A DNA stretch of 64,000 nt, taken from Sphingomonas sp. BK345. GTDB taxonomy: Bacteria; Pseudomonadota; Alphaproteobacteria; Sphingomonadales; Sphingomonadaceae. This document shows positions 1 to 8,484 of this stretch, one piece after another; positions within the stretch are counted from its first letter, which is position 1, and every line of letters starts with the position of its first letter. The DNA lies in the NCBI RefSeq assembly GCF_014193845.1, contig NZ_JACHZX010000003.1, forward strand, positions 372,001-436,000. Direction: 5' to 3'. Both the position numbers and the translations under genes were made by a program. The notes below the pieces were generated by a model. That model did not search any database. It was given only the letters and a program-made list of their open reading frames with translations, and was not told the DNA's origin.

Positions 1-1832
1 TGGCGAACGAGCAGGTCGCGGGCTACGACTGGGTCCGTCCCGAGGCCGATTACGTCCGCCGCACCGAGATGGTGCCGATGCGCGACGGCACGCGGCTGTA
101 CACCGTGATCGTCTATCGCAAGGGCGCGCATGACGCGCCGATCCTGCTCAGCCGCACGCCCTATGACGCCGACAAGGCGACCAGCCGCAACCGCAGCCAG
201 CGGATCGAGGAAATTTTGCCCGTCGCCGACGCCGAGTTCGTCGACGACGGTTACATCCGCGTCTACCAGGACGTCCGCGGGCTGGGGAAGTCCGAGGGCG
301 ATTACGTGATGAACCGCCCGCTGCGCGGGCCGCTCAACCCCACCAACGTCGATCACGCCACCGACGCCTATGACACGATCGACTGGCTGGTGAAGAACGT
401 GCGCGAGAGCAACGGCAAGGTCGGCATCACCGGCTCGTCGTACCTGGGCTTCACCTCGCTGATGGCGCTGATCGATCCGCACCCCGCGCTCAAGGCGGCG
501 GTGCCGCAGAGCCCGATGGTCGACGGCTGGATGGGCGACGACTGGTTCCACAACGGCGCCTTCCGCACCTTCGGCTTCGACTATGACCTGTCGCAGACGG
601 TCAAGACCGGGGGCGGCGCGGTGCCGAAGGGCGGCGGCGACGAATATGCCGCCTATCTCGCCGCCGGCTCGGCGGGCGATTACGCGCGCCATTACGGGCT
701 GCTCGACCTGCCGGTGGTGCGCAAGGTGCTTGAGCACCCGAGCTATGATTCGTGGTGGCAGGGACAGGCGGTCGACAAGCTGCTCGGCGCCCGCAAGCTG
801 ACCGTGCCGACCATGCTCGTCGTCGGTCAGTGGGATCAGGAAGACAGCTACGGCGCCCCCGCGGTCTACCAGGCACTGGAGGGGCAGGATCCCGACAACC
901 GGCTCGTCAGCCTGGTGATTGGGCCGTGGCGCCACTCGCAGGTCAACTATGAGGCGCGTGAGCTCGGCCCGCTGAAGTGGGAGGGCGACACCGGCCACCA
1001 GTTCCGCACGCGCTGGATGAAGCCGTTTCTCGACTGCCACCTCAAGACCGAGCCGGCGCCGTGCGACACGCCGCCGGTGCTCACCTACGCCACCGGCGAG
1101 GACCGCTGGGAGGTGTCGCCGCGCTGGCCCGCCGGCCAGTACAGGCCACTGTATCTCGCCGGCGGCGCGTCGCTGTCGTGGCAGAAGCCCGCGGCCGGAA
1201 GCGACAGCTATGTCTCGGACCCGGCCAAGCCGGTGCCGATGCTGCCGCGGCCGATCCACATGCAGGGCGAAGAGTGGCGCACCTGGCTGGTCCATGACCA
1301 GCGCTTCGTCGACGGCCGCCCCGACGTGCTGAGCTATACCGGCGCGGTGCTCGACCGCCCGGTCCACATCAAGGGCGCGCCCAAGGTCGACCTCCGCGCC
1401 GCGACGACCGGGCGCGACGGCGACTTCGTGGTCAAGCTGATCGACGTCTACCCGGAAGAGAACAGCGCCGATCCGGCGATGGCGGGCTATCAGCTCGCGC
1501 TCGGCATCGAGATCTTCCGCGGCCGCTACGTGGACGGCTTCGCCACACCCGCCGCGCTGACGCCGGGCAAGACCTACAAATTCGACTGGTCGCTACCCAA
1601 CGTGGACCACGTCTTCCTGCCGGGCCATCGCATCATGGTGCAGGTGCAGTCGTCGCTGTTCCCGCTCTACGATCGCAACCCGCAGAGCTGGGTCCCGTCG
1701 ATCATGGACGCGCGCCCACGCGACTATGTGAAGGCGACGCAGACGGTGCGCTGGGGCGGGGACGCGGCGAGCGCGGTGTGGCTGCCGGTCGCGGCCGACT
1801 CACCCGCGGGCACGGCGACCGCGGCGAACTGA
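1..1832 (+). CDS. CocE/NonD-family hydrolase (X-Pro dipeptidyl-peptidase-like), 5' truncated by window edge
   Basis: The reading frame is open from the first bases, so the true start and any signal peptide lie outside the window. The visible part begins just before the family's typical opening ("MVPMRDGTRL"). The alpha/beta-hydrolase nucleophile sits in G-S-S-Y-L-G, with an Asp-containing G-Q-W-D-Q segment and a G-P-W-R-H-S segment supplying the likely acid and His. The last 200 or so residues look like the C-terminal jelly-roll domain of the X-Pro dipeptidyl-peptidase/cocaine esterase family. Such enzymes hydrolyse amide or ester bonds of small acyl substrates. The natural substrate cannot be told from sequence. 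Confidence 0.88.
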   Translation, partial: ANEQVAGYDWVRPEADYVRRTEMVPMRDGTRLYTVIVYRKGAHDAPILLSRTPYDADKATSRNRSQRIEEILPVADAEFVDDGYIRVYQDVRGLGKSEGDYVMNRPLRGPLNPTNVDHATDAYDTIDWLVKNVRESNGKVGITGSSYLGFTSLMALIDPHPALKAAVPQSPMVDGWMGDDWFHNGAFRTFGFDYDLSQTVKTGGGAVPKGGGDEYAAYLAAGSAGDYARHYGLLDLPVVRKVLEHPSYDSWWQGQAVDKLLGARKLTVPTMLVVGQWDQEDSYGAPAVYQALEGQDPDNRLVSLVIGPWRHSQVNYEARELGPLKWEGDTGHQFRTRWMKPFLDCHLKTEPAPCDTPPVLTYATGEDRWEVSPRWPAGQYRPLYLAGGASLSWQKPAAGSDSYVSDPAKPVPMLPRPIHMQGEEWRTWLVHDQRFVDGRPDVLSYTGAVLDRPVHIKGAPKVDLRAATTGRDGDFVVKLIDVYPEENSADPAMAGYQLALGIEIFRGRYVDGFATPAALTPGKTYKFDWSLPNVDHVFLPGHRIMVQVQSSLFPLYDRNPQSWVPSIMDARPRDYVKATQTVRWGGDAASAVWLPVAADSPAGTATAAN

Positions 1833-1854
1833 GCGCCGCGGCCGCCTTGCGCGT

Positions 1855-2043
1855 TCAGCCCCTGCCGCGCAGCGTGTTGAGCACCGCGAGCGCGGCGACG
1901 CCGACGAAGGCCGCGCTGGTCCACGGCCGCTCCTTGGCGAAGCCGCGCGCCTTCTCGGTCAGCGGCGCGTCGCCGCCGAAATGCGTCTTGAGCGAGTCGG
2001 TGAGCGCGGTCTTCTTGTTCGACGTGGTGGCGGTGTCGGCCAT
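1855..2043 (-). CDS. small single-span membrane protein, ElaB/YqjD-like anchor
   Basis: This is a 62-residue protein. The ATG at 2043 is preceded by AGGAGA at good spacing, so the longer upstream reading is unlikely to be used. It has a polar Lys/Thr-rich N-terminal half, then a short hydrophobic segment ("AAFVGVAALAVLNTL") ending in Arg-Gly-Arg-Gly. That layout is like C-terminally anchored ElaB/YqjD/DUF883 proteins, which attach to the inner membrane. It is shorter than those relatives, so the family link is tentative. It is convergent with the upstream hydrolase gene and ends about 20 bases from it. Confidence 0.6.
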   Translation of the reverse strand: MADTATTSNKKTALTDSLKTHFGGDAPLTEKARGFAKERPWTSAAFVGVAALAVLNTLRGRG

Positions 2044-2127
2044 GCGTATGTCTCCTGCTGGATGCGGGGGCACAACGAACGAGGCGCGATGCGGTGCCGT
2101 GACGCGCGATAGCGGCGGCCGCGGCGA

Positions 2128-2267
2128 GATCCTCCCCGCACCGCGGTGAGGGGGACCGCTCGCCGAAGGCGAGTGGTGGAGGGGGCTCTCCACGAAGCGC
2201 AGCGTCAGCGGAAATCCCCCTCCACCAGCCTGCGGCTGGTCCCCCTCCCAGCGATGCGGGAAGGATG
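2128..2267. repeat. type B intergenic palindromic repeat, copy 1
   Basis: This is an imperfect inverted repeat opening with GATCCTCCCCGC and closing with a degraded reverse complement. Internal stems include GACCGCTCGCCGAAGGCGAG and a G-rich/C-rich pair (GGTGGAGGGGG ... CCCCCTCCACC). Related copies lie at 13037-13230 and 20276-20415. It fills the gap between the small anchor gene and the NIPSNAP gene. Confidence 0.7.
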
Positions 2268-2271
2268 ACCT

Positions 2272-2706
2272 TCACTTCAGCCGCAGCGGCGGCGAATAAT
2301 CGGTCATCGTCATGAACACGCTGTCGACCTTGGTCACGATCTTGCCGTTGACCTCGCTCGCCGCGGCGACCTTCTGCCACTCGGGGTCGGCGCCGAACGC
2401 CTTCCAGTCGGCGTCGCGCGCGGCACGATCGGGATAGGCGAGCACGTAGACGACGCGCCCCTCGGGATAGTCGGCGCTGGGCAGCTCGTTCCAATAAGCC
2501 ACGTTGGTCATGCCGTGGCGCTTGAAAATGCCGAGCGTGTGCTCACGGAAGCGCGTGTTGAGCGCCGCCAGTTTGCCGGGCGCGGGATAATAGGTGCGCA
2601 GCTCGTAGAGCGCGGTGCGCGGGTCGAGCGACGCCTTGGGTGCGGCGGCGGTCAGCGCCAGCGGCGCGAGCAGGGCGAGAGAGAGCGCGATCAGGGCAGG
2701 ACGCAT
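2272..2706 (-). CDS. secreted NIPSNAP-family protein
   Basis: This 144-residue protein starts with a clear Sec signal peptide ("MRPALIALSLALLAPLALTAAA", split here as 10+12 residues) and continues into one NIPSNAP domain. The domain signs are "YELRTYYPAPGKL" near the N-terminus, "WNELPS" in the middle, and a Trp-rich C-terminal part. NIPSNAP domains are small ferredoxin-like alpha/beta barrels of poorly defined function, and bacterial secreted copies are common in Sphingomonas. A GGAGA motif sits 7 bases before the ATG. No neighbour suggests a pathway. Confidence 0.82.
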   Translation of the reverse strand: MRPALIALSLALLAPLALTAAAPKASLDPRTALYELRTYYPAPGKLAALNTRFREHTLGIFKRHGMTNVAYWNELPSADYPEGRVVYVLAYPDRAARDADWKAFGADPEWQKVAAASEVNGKIVTKVDSVFMTMTDYSPPLRLK

Positions 2707-2786
2707 GCGGCAGGTCTCCGGACGATGATGTCGCAGGCTGCGCCGGATTTCGGCTCAACGCCAGTGACTCGGATCAATCCGCCGGC

Positions 2787-3809
2787 TCAGCCGTGCGCGC
2801 GCACCACCGCGCGCGTGACGTCGCCCATCAGTCGCAGCCGCGCGCGCAGCGGGGCGTGCGTCCGCGCGATCAGCACCGCCACCGCGTAGCGATGCCCGTC
2901 GGGCGCGGTGAGCAGCCCGACGTCGTTGGTGCCCGTCGCGGTGCCCGCCAGCTCCTGCCCGGTGCCGGTCTTGTGCGCGAGCGTCCAGCCGCGCCCCAGT
3001 CCCGAGCGCAGCCGCAGCGGGCCGGTACGGCTCGCGCGCATCAGCGCCAGCATCCGCGCGGTCGACGCCCGGCTCAGCAGCCGCCCCTGCGCGAGCCGCG
3101 ACAGCCCGAGCGTGACGCCGTCGGCCGAGGCGCCGTCGAGCGGGCTGGCGACATAGCGGTCGAGCGCGCGGCGCCGCGCGGCGAGGCTCAGCCGCGCGCG
3201 CGCGCGCAGGAAGCCGTCGCCGCCCGCCCACGAATCGCGCCACGTTAGCCCGGCGGTGCGCGCCTGGAGCAGCCGCTCGCCGGGGCCGAAGGTGACGCCG
3301 CTGATCCCCTTGCGCGCCAGCGTACGCCGTACCGCGGCGGGGCCGCCGACCTGGCGCAGCAGCACGTCGTTGCAGGTGTTGTCGCTGCGCGTCAGCGCGC
3401 AGTCGAGCAGGCCGGCGATCGTGAGGCGCAGCCCGCCCGCGCCGACGCGCGCGCGGATCGGCTGGTGGAACAAGGTGAGGTCGGCGCGGCGCACCGTCAC
3501 GGTCCTGCGCAGGCTGAGCGCGCCGCGGTCGATCGCGTCGAAGGTGGCGAGCGCGACCCACAATTTGCTCACGCTCTGCTGCGGCCGTCGCGCGCCGCCC
3601 TGCCACGAGACGGTCCAGCCGCGGTCGACGTCGCGCACCGAGATGCCGACCGCGCCGGGAAAGCGCTGGCCGAGCGCCTCCACCGCGTTGAGCAGCCGCG
3701 CGGGCGGCTGCGGGCGCACCGCGCCGCGGTCGCGCGCGGCGGTGGGCGCGGCCGGTGCGGCCAGCGCGAGCGCGGCGAGCAGCGGGGCGATCAGGCGGCG
3801 GGGGGACAT
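2787..3809 (-). CDS. class A beta-lactamase-like serine hydrolase
   Basis: The preferred start is the ATG at 3809, which gives a Sec signal peptide ("MSPRRLIAPLLAALALAAPA"). An ATG at 3851 would add 14 residues ahead of the signal. Class A active-site motifs are all present: S79-V-S-K82, S142-D143-N144 and a late K-T-G ("HKTGTG"). Counting from SDN places Glu178 exactly at the position of Glu166 of TEM enzymes. The residue four on, Asn170 in TEM, is Gln182. The product should be periplasmic and acylated by beta-lactams. Whether it confers resistance, or acts as a peptidoglycan hydrolase-like enzyme, cannot be decided. Length (340 aa) is somewhat above the class A norm. Confidence 0.85.
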   Translation of the reverse strand: MSPRRLIAPLLAALALAAPAAPTAARDRGAVRPQPPARLLNAVEALGQRFPGAVGISVRDVDRGWTVSWQGGARRPQQSVSKLWVALATFDAIDRGALSLRRTVTVRRADLTLFHQPIRARVGAGGLRLTIAGLLDCALTRSDNTCNDVLLRQVGGPAAVRRTLARKGISGVTFGPGERLLQARTAGLTWRDSWAGGDGFLRARARLSLAARRRALDRYVASPLDGASADGVTLGLSRLAQGRLLSRASTARMLALMRASRTGPLRLRSGLGRGWTLAHKTGTGQELAGTATGTNDVGLLTAPDGHRYAVAVLIARTHAPLRARLRLMGDVTRAVVRAHG

Positions 3810-3885
3810 GGGTCGGGCAATCTCACTGTCATGACCATTTATCAGGCGCACGGAGTTCTACGCCGCCCATGTCGCGCCAGCGGCC

Positions 3886-3950
3886 CTGGGCTCCTGCGTG
3901 CGCACGAGCACCCGTGAACCGACCGTGTTCCTGCGCACGCAGGAACCCAG
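3886..3950. repeat. inverted repeat, CCTGGGTTCCTGCGTGCGCAGG type (type D)
   Basis: Left arm 3886-3912 (CTGGGCTCCTGCGTGCGCA...) and right arm 3924-3950 (...TGCGCACGCAGGAACCCAG) are near-perfect reverse complements. The element lies between the divergent beta-lactamase and M13 peptidase genes. The rest of this 344-base gap shows no gene, but the M13 ribosome binding site is at its right end. Confidence 0.65.
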
Positions 3951-4153
3951 CGCCGCGCACGAAGCGGTGCTGGCAACGCACTCCGGTCGCCCGAGCGCCA
4001 CCGCCTTAACCGCGTCGCGCGAGAAGGGAAGCGTTCGCCGGCCCAGCACGGCCGATGCGAGCCCGTCAGCAGCGCTGGCCTATTGCCTCCCCCGACGGCA
4101 CGTGCCACCGCCTCCTCATACCAAAAGTTACTATTCTGCCCGGAGACGATCCC

Positions 4154-6226
4154 GTGACCCTGAAGAGCGTGCTGCTGGCGGCGACCGCCGGCCTCGTCCT
4201 CGCCGCCCCCGCGCTGAGCCGCGACCAGCAGCCCGCGCCCACCGCCGCCGCGGCGCCCGACTCGGGCGCGACGCGCTACGGCAGCTGGGGTTTCGATCTC
4301 ACCGGCATGGACCGCAGCGTCCGCCCCGGCGACGACTGGTTCCGCTTCGTCAACGGCGCCTGGGTGGCGCGCACGCAGATCCCGGCGGACCGCTCCTCCT
4401 ACGGCGCCTTCGCGGTGCTGCGCGAATTGTCCGAGCAGCGGCTGCGCGCGCTGATCACCGGCTATAGCGCGAGCGACACCGCGCATCCCGACCGCGCCAA
4501 GGCGGCGCTGCTCTACACCGGCTTCATGGACACCGCCGCAGCCGAGCGCGCCGACGCCGCGCCGCTGGCCGAGCGGTTGCGCCCGATCGCGGCGGCGGCG
4601 AGCAAGGACGATATCGCGCGGCTGATGGGGCGTTCGGTCGGCGGCTTCGGCGCCAGCTTCGTCAGCGCCGGGGTGAGCGACGACGCCAGGCGGCCCGAGG
4701 TCTACGCGCTCTACCTGCGCCAGTCGGGGCTCGGCCTGGGCGACCGCGAGCTGTACCTCGACCCGAAGTTCGCGCCGCAGGTGGCGCGCTACCGCCAATA
4801 TGTCGCGCAGATGCTGACGATGGCGAACTGGCCCGACGCCGCCGCGGCGGCGGAGCGCGTGGTCGACATGGAGACCAAGCTCGCCCAGGCGCACTGGACC
4901 CGCGCCGAGAGCCGCGACCGCGACAAGACCTACAATCCGATGACGCTCGCCGAGCTGAAGGCGCAGGCGCCGGGCTTTCCGTGGGACGCTTACTGGCAGG
5001 CCGCCGGGCTCGCCGCGGCGGACCGCGCGATCGTCGCGCAGAACACCGCATTCCCCAAGATCGCCGCTCTGTTCGCCGCGACCGATCTCGCCACGCTCAA
5101 GGCCTGGGCGGCGTTCCGCACCGCCGACGACGTCGCGCCGCTGCTGTCGCGCCGCTTCGTCGACGCCGAGTTCGACTTCCGCTCCAAGTTCCTCAACGGC
5201 CAGCCGCAGCAGCGCGAGCGCTGGAAGCGCGCAGTGGGCTTCACCGAGAACGCCATCGGCGAGGGCATCGGCCGCGACTATGTCGCGCTCTACTTCCCGC
5301 CCGAGTCGAAGGCGAAGATGGACACACTGGTCGGCAACCTGCGCGTCGCGCTCGCCGGGCGGATCAAGAACCTGGCGTGGATGAGCCCCGCGACGAAGAC
5401 TCAGGCGCTCGACAAGCTCCAGGGCTTCACCGTCAAGGTCGGCTACCCCTCGAAGTGGCGCGACTATACCGGGCTGGAAGTGCGCGCGGGCGACCTCGTC
5501 GGCAACGCCGAGCGCGCGACCCGCTTCGAGTGGGACTATGACCGCGCCCGCATCGCGCGCCCGGTCGACAAGGCCGAGTGGGGCATGACGCCGCAGACGG
5601 TCAACGCCTACTACAGCTCGGTGAAGAACGAGATCGTCTTCCCCGCGGCGATCCTCCAGCCGCCCTTCTTCGACCCCCAGGCCGACGACGCGATCAACTA
5701 TGGCGGCATCGGCGGCGTGATCGGCCACGAGATCAGCCACGGCTTCGACGACCAGGGCCGCAAGTCGGACGGCCGCGGCGTGCTGCGCGACTGGTGGACC
5801 GCCGAGGACGCGACCAAGTTCGAGGCGCAGGCGGCGCGGCTCGGCGCGCAGTACGAGGCCTATAGCTTCCCCGGCCTGCCCGGCGTCCACATCAACGGGC
5901 GCGCCTCGATGGGTGAGAATATCGGCGACCTCGGCGGCGTGCTGATCTCGCTCGACGCCTATCACGCCTCGCTCGGCGGCAAGCGCGCGCCGGTGATCGA
6001 TGGCTTCACCGGCGACCAGCGCTTCTTTCTGGGCTGGGGGCAGGTGTGGCGGACGCTCTTCCGCGACGAGGCGCTGCGCCAGCAGCTGGTCAGCGACCCG
6101 CATTCGCCGGGGCAGATCCGCGCGGTCAACCCGCTGCGCAACGTCGACGCCTGGTATGCCGCGTGGAAGATCGACCCGTCGCAGAAGCAATATGTCGCGC
6201 CGAAGGACCGCGTGCGGATCTGGTGA
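4154..6226 (+). CDS. M13-family (neprilysin/PepO-like) zinc metallopeptidase
   Basis: This is a 690-residue secreted peptidase. GTG at 4154 is chosen because GGAG lies 8 bases upstream and the product then opens with a Sec signal peptide ("VTLKSVLLAATAGLVLAAPA"). The N-terminal M13 domain includes "RPGDDWFRFVNGAW". The zinc site is H525-E-I-S-H529, with the third ligand Glu588 in E-N-I-G-D, and the family's "NAYY" substrate-cleft motif is present. M13 enzymes cut short peptides outside the cytoplasm. Length matches the family, and no defect is seen. Confidence 0.93.
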   Translation: MTLKSVLLAATAGLVLAAPALSRDQQPAPTAAAAPDSGATRYGSWGFDLTGMDRSVRPGDDWFRFVNGAWVARTQIPADRSSYGAFAVLRELSEQRLRALITGYSASDTAHPDRAKAALLYTGFMDTAAAERADAAPLAERLRPIAAAASKDDIARLMGRSVGGFGASFVSAGVSDDARRPEVYALYLRQSGLGLGDRELYLDPKFAPQVARYRQYVAQMLTMANWPDAAAAAERVVDMETKLAQAHWTRAESRDRDKTYNPMTLAELKAQAPGFPWDAYWQAAGLAAADRAIVAQNTAFPKIAALFAATDLATLKAWAAFRTADDVAPLLSRRFVDAEFDFRSKFLNGQPQQRERWKRAVGFTENAIGEGIGRDYVALYFPPESKAKMDTLVGNLRVALAGRIKNLAWMSPATKTQALDKLQGFTVKVGYPSKWRDYTGLEVRAGDLVGNAERATRFEWDYDRARIARPVDKAEWGMTPQTVNAYYSSVKNEIVFPAAILQPPFFDPQADDAINYGGIGGVIGHEISHGFDDQGRKSDGRGVLRDWWTAEDATKFEAQAARLGAQYEAYSFPGLPGVHINGRASMGENIGDLGGVLISLDAYHASLGGKRAPVIDGFTGDQRFFLGWGQVWRTLFRDEALRQQLVSDPHSPGQIRAVNPLRNVDAWYAAWKIDPSQKQYVAPKDRVRIW

Positions 6227-6277
6227 GGGGGCGTCGCGTCGTGGCGTGGGTCGGCAGAAGGCCCGTGTTTCCCTTCC

Positions 6278-6374
6278 CGTCATCCCGGACTTGATCCGGG
6301 ATTGATGGTGCCGCGAGCGCCGCAGCCGTTGCTCTCGCGGATGGATGGATCCCGGATCAAGTCCGGGACGACGG
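6278..6374. repeat. 97-bp type A palindromic element, copy 1
   Basis: Left arm CGTCATCCCGGACTTGATCC continues into GGGAT. The right arm at 6349-6374 is its reverse complement. The middle carries a conserved spacer (GTGCCGCG ... GTTGCTCTCGCGGATGGATGGAT). Other copies: 8859, 16661, 18226, 25133, 53464 and 56078. It lies between the convergent M13 and DUF2807 genes. Confidence 0.85.
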
Positions 6375-6407
6375 TGGAGGAGGGACTCCTCACTCAGCAG
6401 CAGCACC

Positions 6408-7082
6408 TCAGCGCGCGCACGCCACCGTCGCCGGCGCGACGGCACGTACGTTGCACCGCTGGTGCCCGGCGACACTGATCTGCGCGTTCTGGATGGCCAC
6501 CACGGTCGCCGCCTGTGACGCGGCGGCGCGTACGATCGAGTCGCCCGCGCCGCGCACCGTCAGCCGCTGCGTCGCCAGCGCGCGCGCGTCGATCGTGCCG
6601 GTACCATTGGCGACCAGCGTCGCGTCGGGCGCTCGGCCCGCCAGCGTGATCGTCGCGTCGCCCGCCAACGTCGCGCTGAGCGCTACCGCCTCGACCGCGG
6701 CCACGTCGATCGAGCCCGCCGCGGCCGACAGTCCGACCCGCTCGCCGCGCATCGCCGCGACCGTAACGCGCGCGGGCGTGTAGACCGCGACTCCGGCGAG
6801 CCGCGGCGCGACCACCGTCACCACCGCGCCCGCGCTCGCTGGCCCGCCGCGCAGCACCAGCGTGCCCCCGCTCGGCTCCACCTTCAGCGCGTCGAGGGCC
6901 GCTGGATCGGCCGCGCTCGCGCTGACGCCCGTGCCCGCTCCGCCCGGTCCTTCGGTAACGACCCGCACCGTCGCGGGGGTCTCCACCCGCAGCCGCTCGA
7001 CCGTGGCGACCGGCCAGCGCCGCTCCGCCGCGCTCGCCGGCGCGGTAGCGAGCAAGGCCGCGACGAGGATCAGCCGCCGCAC
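6408..7082 (-). CDS. secreted DUF2807 (GIN-domain)-like protein, second gene of a pair
   Basis: This 224-residue protein has a GTG start at 7082 and a Sec signal peptide ("MRRLILVAALLATAPASAAE"). Its body is built of Ala/Val-rich beta-solenoid-like repeats related to the upstream gene's product. It overlaps that gene by 13 bases, which implies translational coupling. The Gly-Ser-Gly turns seen in the upstream protein are mostly replaced here ("AAAGSI", "TLAGDA", "GAGDS"), so it looks like a diverged duplicate. Two late Cys residues (in "RCNV" and "VACAR") may form a disulphide. Function is unknown; the family is surface or periplasmic. Confidence 0.75.
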   Translation of the reverse strand: MRRLILVAALLATAPASAAERRWPVATVERLRVETPATVRVVTEGPGGAGTGVSASAADPAALDALKVEPSGGTLVLRGGPASAGAVVTVVAPRLAGVAVYTPARVTVAAMRGERVGLSAAAGSIDVAAVEAVALSATLAGDATITLAGRAPDATLVANGTGTIDARALATQRLTVRGAGDSIVRAAASQAATVVAIQNAQISVAGHQRCNVRAVAPATVACAR

Positions 7083-7840
7083 CGCACGCTGCCCGAGCCC
7101 ATCTTGCGCACCGAGCAGCGCGCCCGCGCGCCGAGGTCGACGTCGCCCGACCCCATCGCCATCACCTCTGCCCGGCCGTCGACCGTCGCGCGGACGCTGC
7201 CCGAGCCCATCACCTTGATGTCGGCGGCCTTGGCGACCAGCCGCTCGCCGGCCACATCGCCCGAACCAGCGATCGACACCTCGAGGCGATCGCTCTCGCC
7301 GGCCAGCGTGGCGCTGCCCGAGCCGGCGATCGACAGGTCGAGCGTGCCCGAGCGGCCGGTGAGGGCGGCGTTGCCGGAGCCGGCGATCGAGACGTCGGCC
7401 GCGTCGGTGCGGAGCGCCGCCACGGTGAGATTGCCCGAGCCCGCCAGCTTCGCCTTGAACGCGCGCGCCTCGACGCGATCGACCGAGAGATTGCCCGAGC
7501 CCGCCAGGATCGCGCCCGTGATCGCGGGCATCGTCACCGTCACGCGCGCGTGCCCGCGCGAGCGGCCGTTGCGGCGCGACACCCGCAGCGTGTTGCCGTC
7601 GTGCGTGATCTTGAGCTTGTCGAGCGCCTCGGCGTCGCCTTCGGCGGTGACGGCGAAGCCGCCGCCGACGCGCACGCTGACATCGTCGCTTCCCGCGAGC
7701 TCGACCGAGTCGAAGCCGGCGGCCTGGAAGCTGCGCTGGTTGCCGCTGCCCGTGCCCGGGATGCCGGGGCTATCGTCCTGCGTGAAGCTGTTGCCGCAGG
7801 CCGCCAGCGGCAGCAGTGCGGCGGCGATGATCGCGCGCAT
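7070..7840 (-). CDS. DUF2807 (GIN-domain) lipoprotein with GSG repeats
   Basis: This 256-residue protein carries a lipoprotein signal peptide with lipobox L-A-A-C (Cys15), so it should be acylated and attached to a membrane. The rest is a head-GIN/DUF2807 beta-helix with about ten Gly-Ser-Gly turns spaced roughly 17-20 residues apart ("AGSGNLS", "AGSGNAA", "MGSGSV"). Such proteins often sit beside GntR-type or envelope-stress regulators; none is visible here. The palindrome at 7858-7879 just upstream is a candidate operator. It is the first gene of a two-gene operon. Confidence 0.85.
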   Translation of the reverse strand: MRAIIAAALLPLAACGNSFTQDDSPGIPGTGSGNQRSFQAAGFDSVELAGSDDVSVRVGGGFAVTAEGDAEALDKLKITHDGNTLRVSRRNGRSRGHARVTVTMPAITGAILAGSGNLSVDRVEARAFKAKLAGSGNLTVAALRTDAADVSIAGSGNAALTGRSGTLDLSIAGSGSATLAGESDRLEVSIAGSGDVAGERLVAKAADIKVMGSGSVRATVDGRAEVMAMGSGDVDLGARARCSVRKMGSGSVRCGG

Positions 7841-7857
7841 GTCCTCTTCTCCCCAAC

Positions 7858-7879
7858 GTGTATTGCACCACTAATACAC
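7858..7879 (-). promoter_or_regulatory. palindromic operator candidate upstream of DUF2807 pair
   Basis: A perfect 7-bp inverted repeat, GTGTATT-N8-AATACAC, ends 18 bases before the ATG at 7840. Its size and symmetry fit a dimeric regulator such as GntR or TetR types. The regulator is not identified in this window. Confidence 0.55.
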
Positions 7880-7898
7880 AGCGGCGGGACGCGCAAAC

Positions 7899-7926
7899 GA
7901 AAAGGGGCGGCCCGCGGACCGCCCCT
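7899..7926 (-). terminator. Rho-independent terminator of cdnL
   Basis: Stem GGGGCGG (7904-7910) pairs with CCGCCCC (7919-7925), extended by an A-T pair. Read on the minus strand the stem is followed by TTTTCG. It lies 25 bases after the cdnL stop codon. Confidence 0.75.
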
Positions 7927-7950
7927 CTCTCATCGACCCGATGCGCCGGT

Positions 7951-8484
7951 TTACGCCGGCACCTTGTCCTTGTTGTAGATCGCCGCGGCCTTGCGCAGGA
8001 TCTCGAGGATCTTCTCTTGCGCCGCCGGCTCGTCGATCTGCTCCATCGCGGCGAGCTCGCGGGCGAGGCGGCTGCACGCGCCCTCGAAGATCTGGCGCTC
8101 GGAATAGCTCTGCTCGGGCTGGTCGTCGGCGCGGAACAGGTCGCGCACCACCTCGGCGATCGAGACGAGGTCGCCCGAGTTGATCTTCGCCTCATATTCC
8201 TGCGCGCGGCGCGACCACATCGTGCGCTTGACCTTGGGCTTGCCCTTCAGCGTCTCCATCGCCTCGCGCATCGTCTTGTCCGATGACAGCTTGCGCATGC
8301 CGACCGACTCGGCCTTGTTGGTGGGGACGCGCAGCGTCATGCGCTCCTTCTCGAACCGCAGCACGTACAGCTCCAGCTGCATGCCCGCGATCTCCTGTTT
8401 CTGCAGCTCGATCACACGGCCGACCCCGTGCTTGGGATAGACGACATAGTCACCGACATCGAAATGCAGAGCCTTGGCAGCCAT
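7951..8484 (-). CDS. cdnL: CarD/CdnL-family transcriptional regulator
   Basis: This 177-residue protein is full length for alphaproteobacterial CdnL. The N-terminal Tudor-like RNA-polymerase-interacting domain opens with "FDVGDYVVYPKHGVGRV" and includes "LRVPTNKAESVGMR". A helical C-terminal DNA-binding part follows. CdnL binds the RNA polymerase beta subunit and stabilises open complexes at rRNA and other growth-related promoters. ATG at 8484 is preferred because conserved homologues begin at about this point; a start at 8499 adds five residues. It is monocistronic, with a hairpin terminator downstream. Confidence 0.92.
   Translation of the reverse strand: MAAKALHFDVGDYVVYPKHGVGRVIELQKQEIAGMQLELYVLRFEKERMTLRVPTNKAESVGMRKLSSDKTMREAMETLKGKPKVKRTMWSRRAQEYEAKINSGDLVSIAEVVRDLFRADDQPEQSYSERQIFEGACSRLARELAAMEQIDEPAAQEKILEILRKAAAIYNKDKVPA

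Noticed and set aside
6278-6374. Type A palindromes as Rho-independent terminators
   Set aside because: Arms are separated by about 45 bases and not followed by T-runs; true terminators were found separately for cdnL, sucC, the small RNA and tRNA-Val.
3842-6475. 877-residue open frame antisense to the M13 peptidase
   Set aside because: Composition is low-complexity Arg/Ala/Val, as expected of an antisense shadow in high-G+C DNA; the plus-strand gene has clear catalytic motifs.
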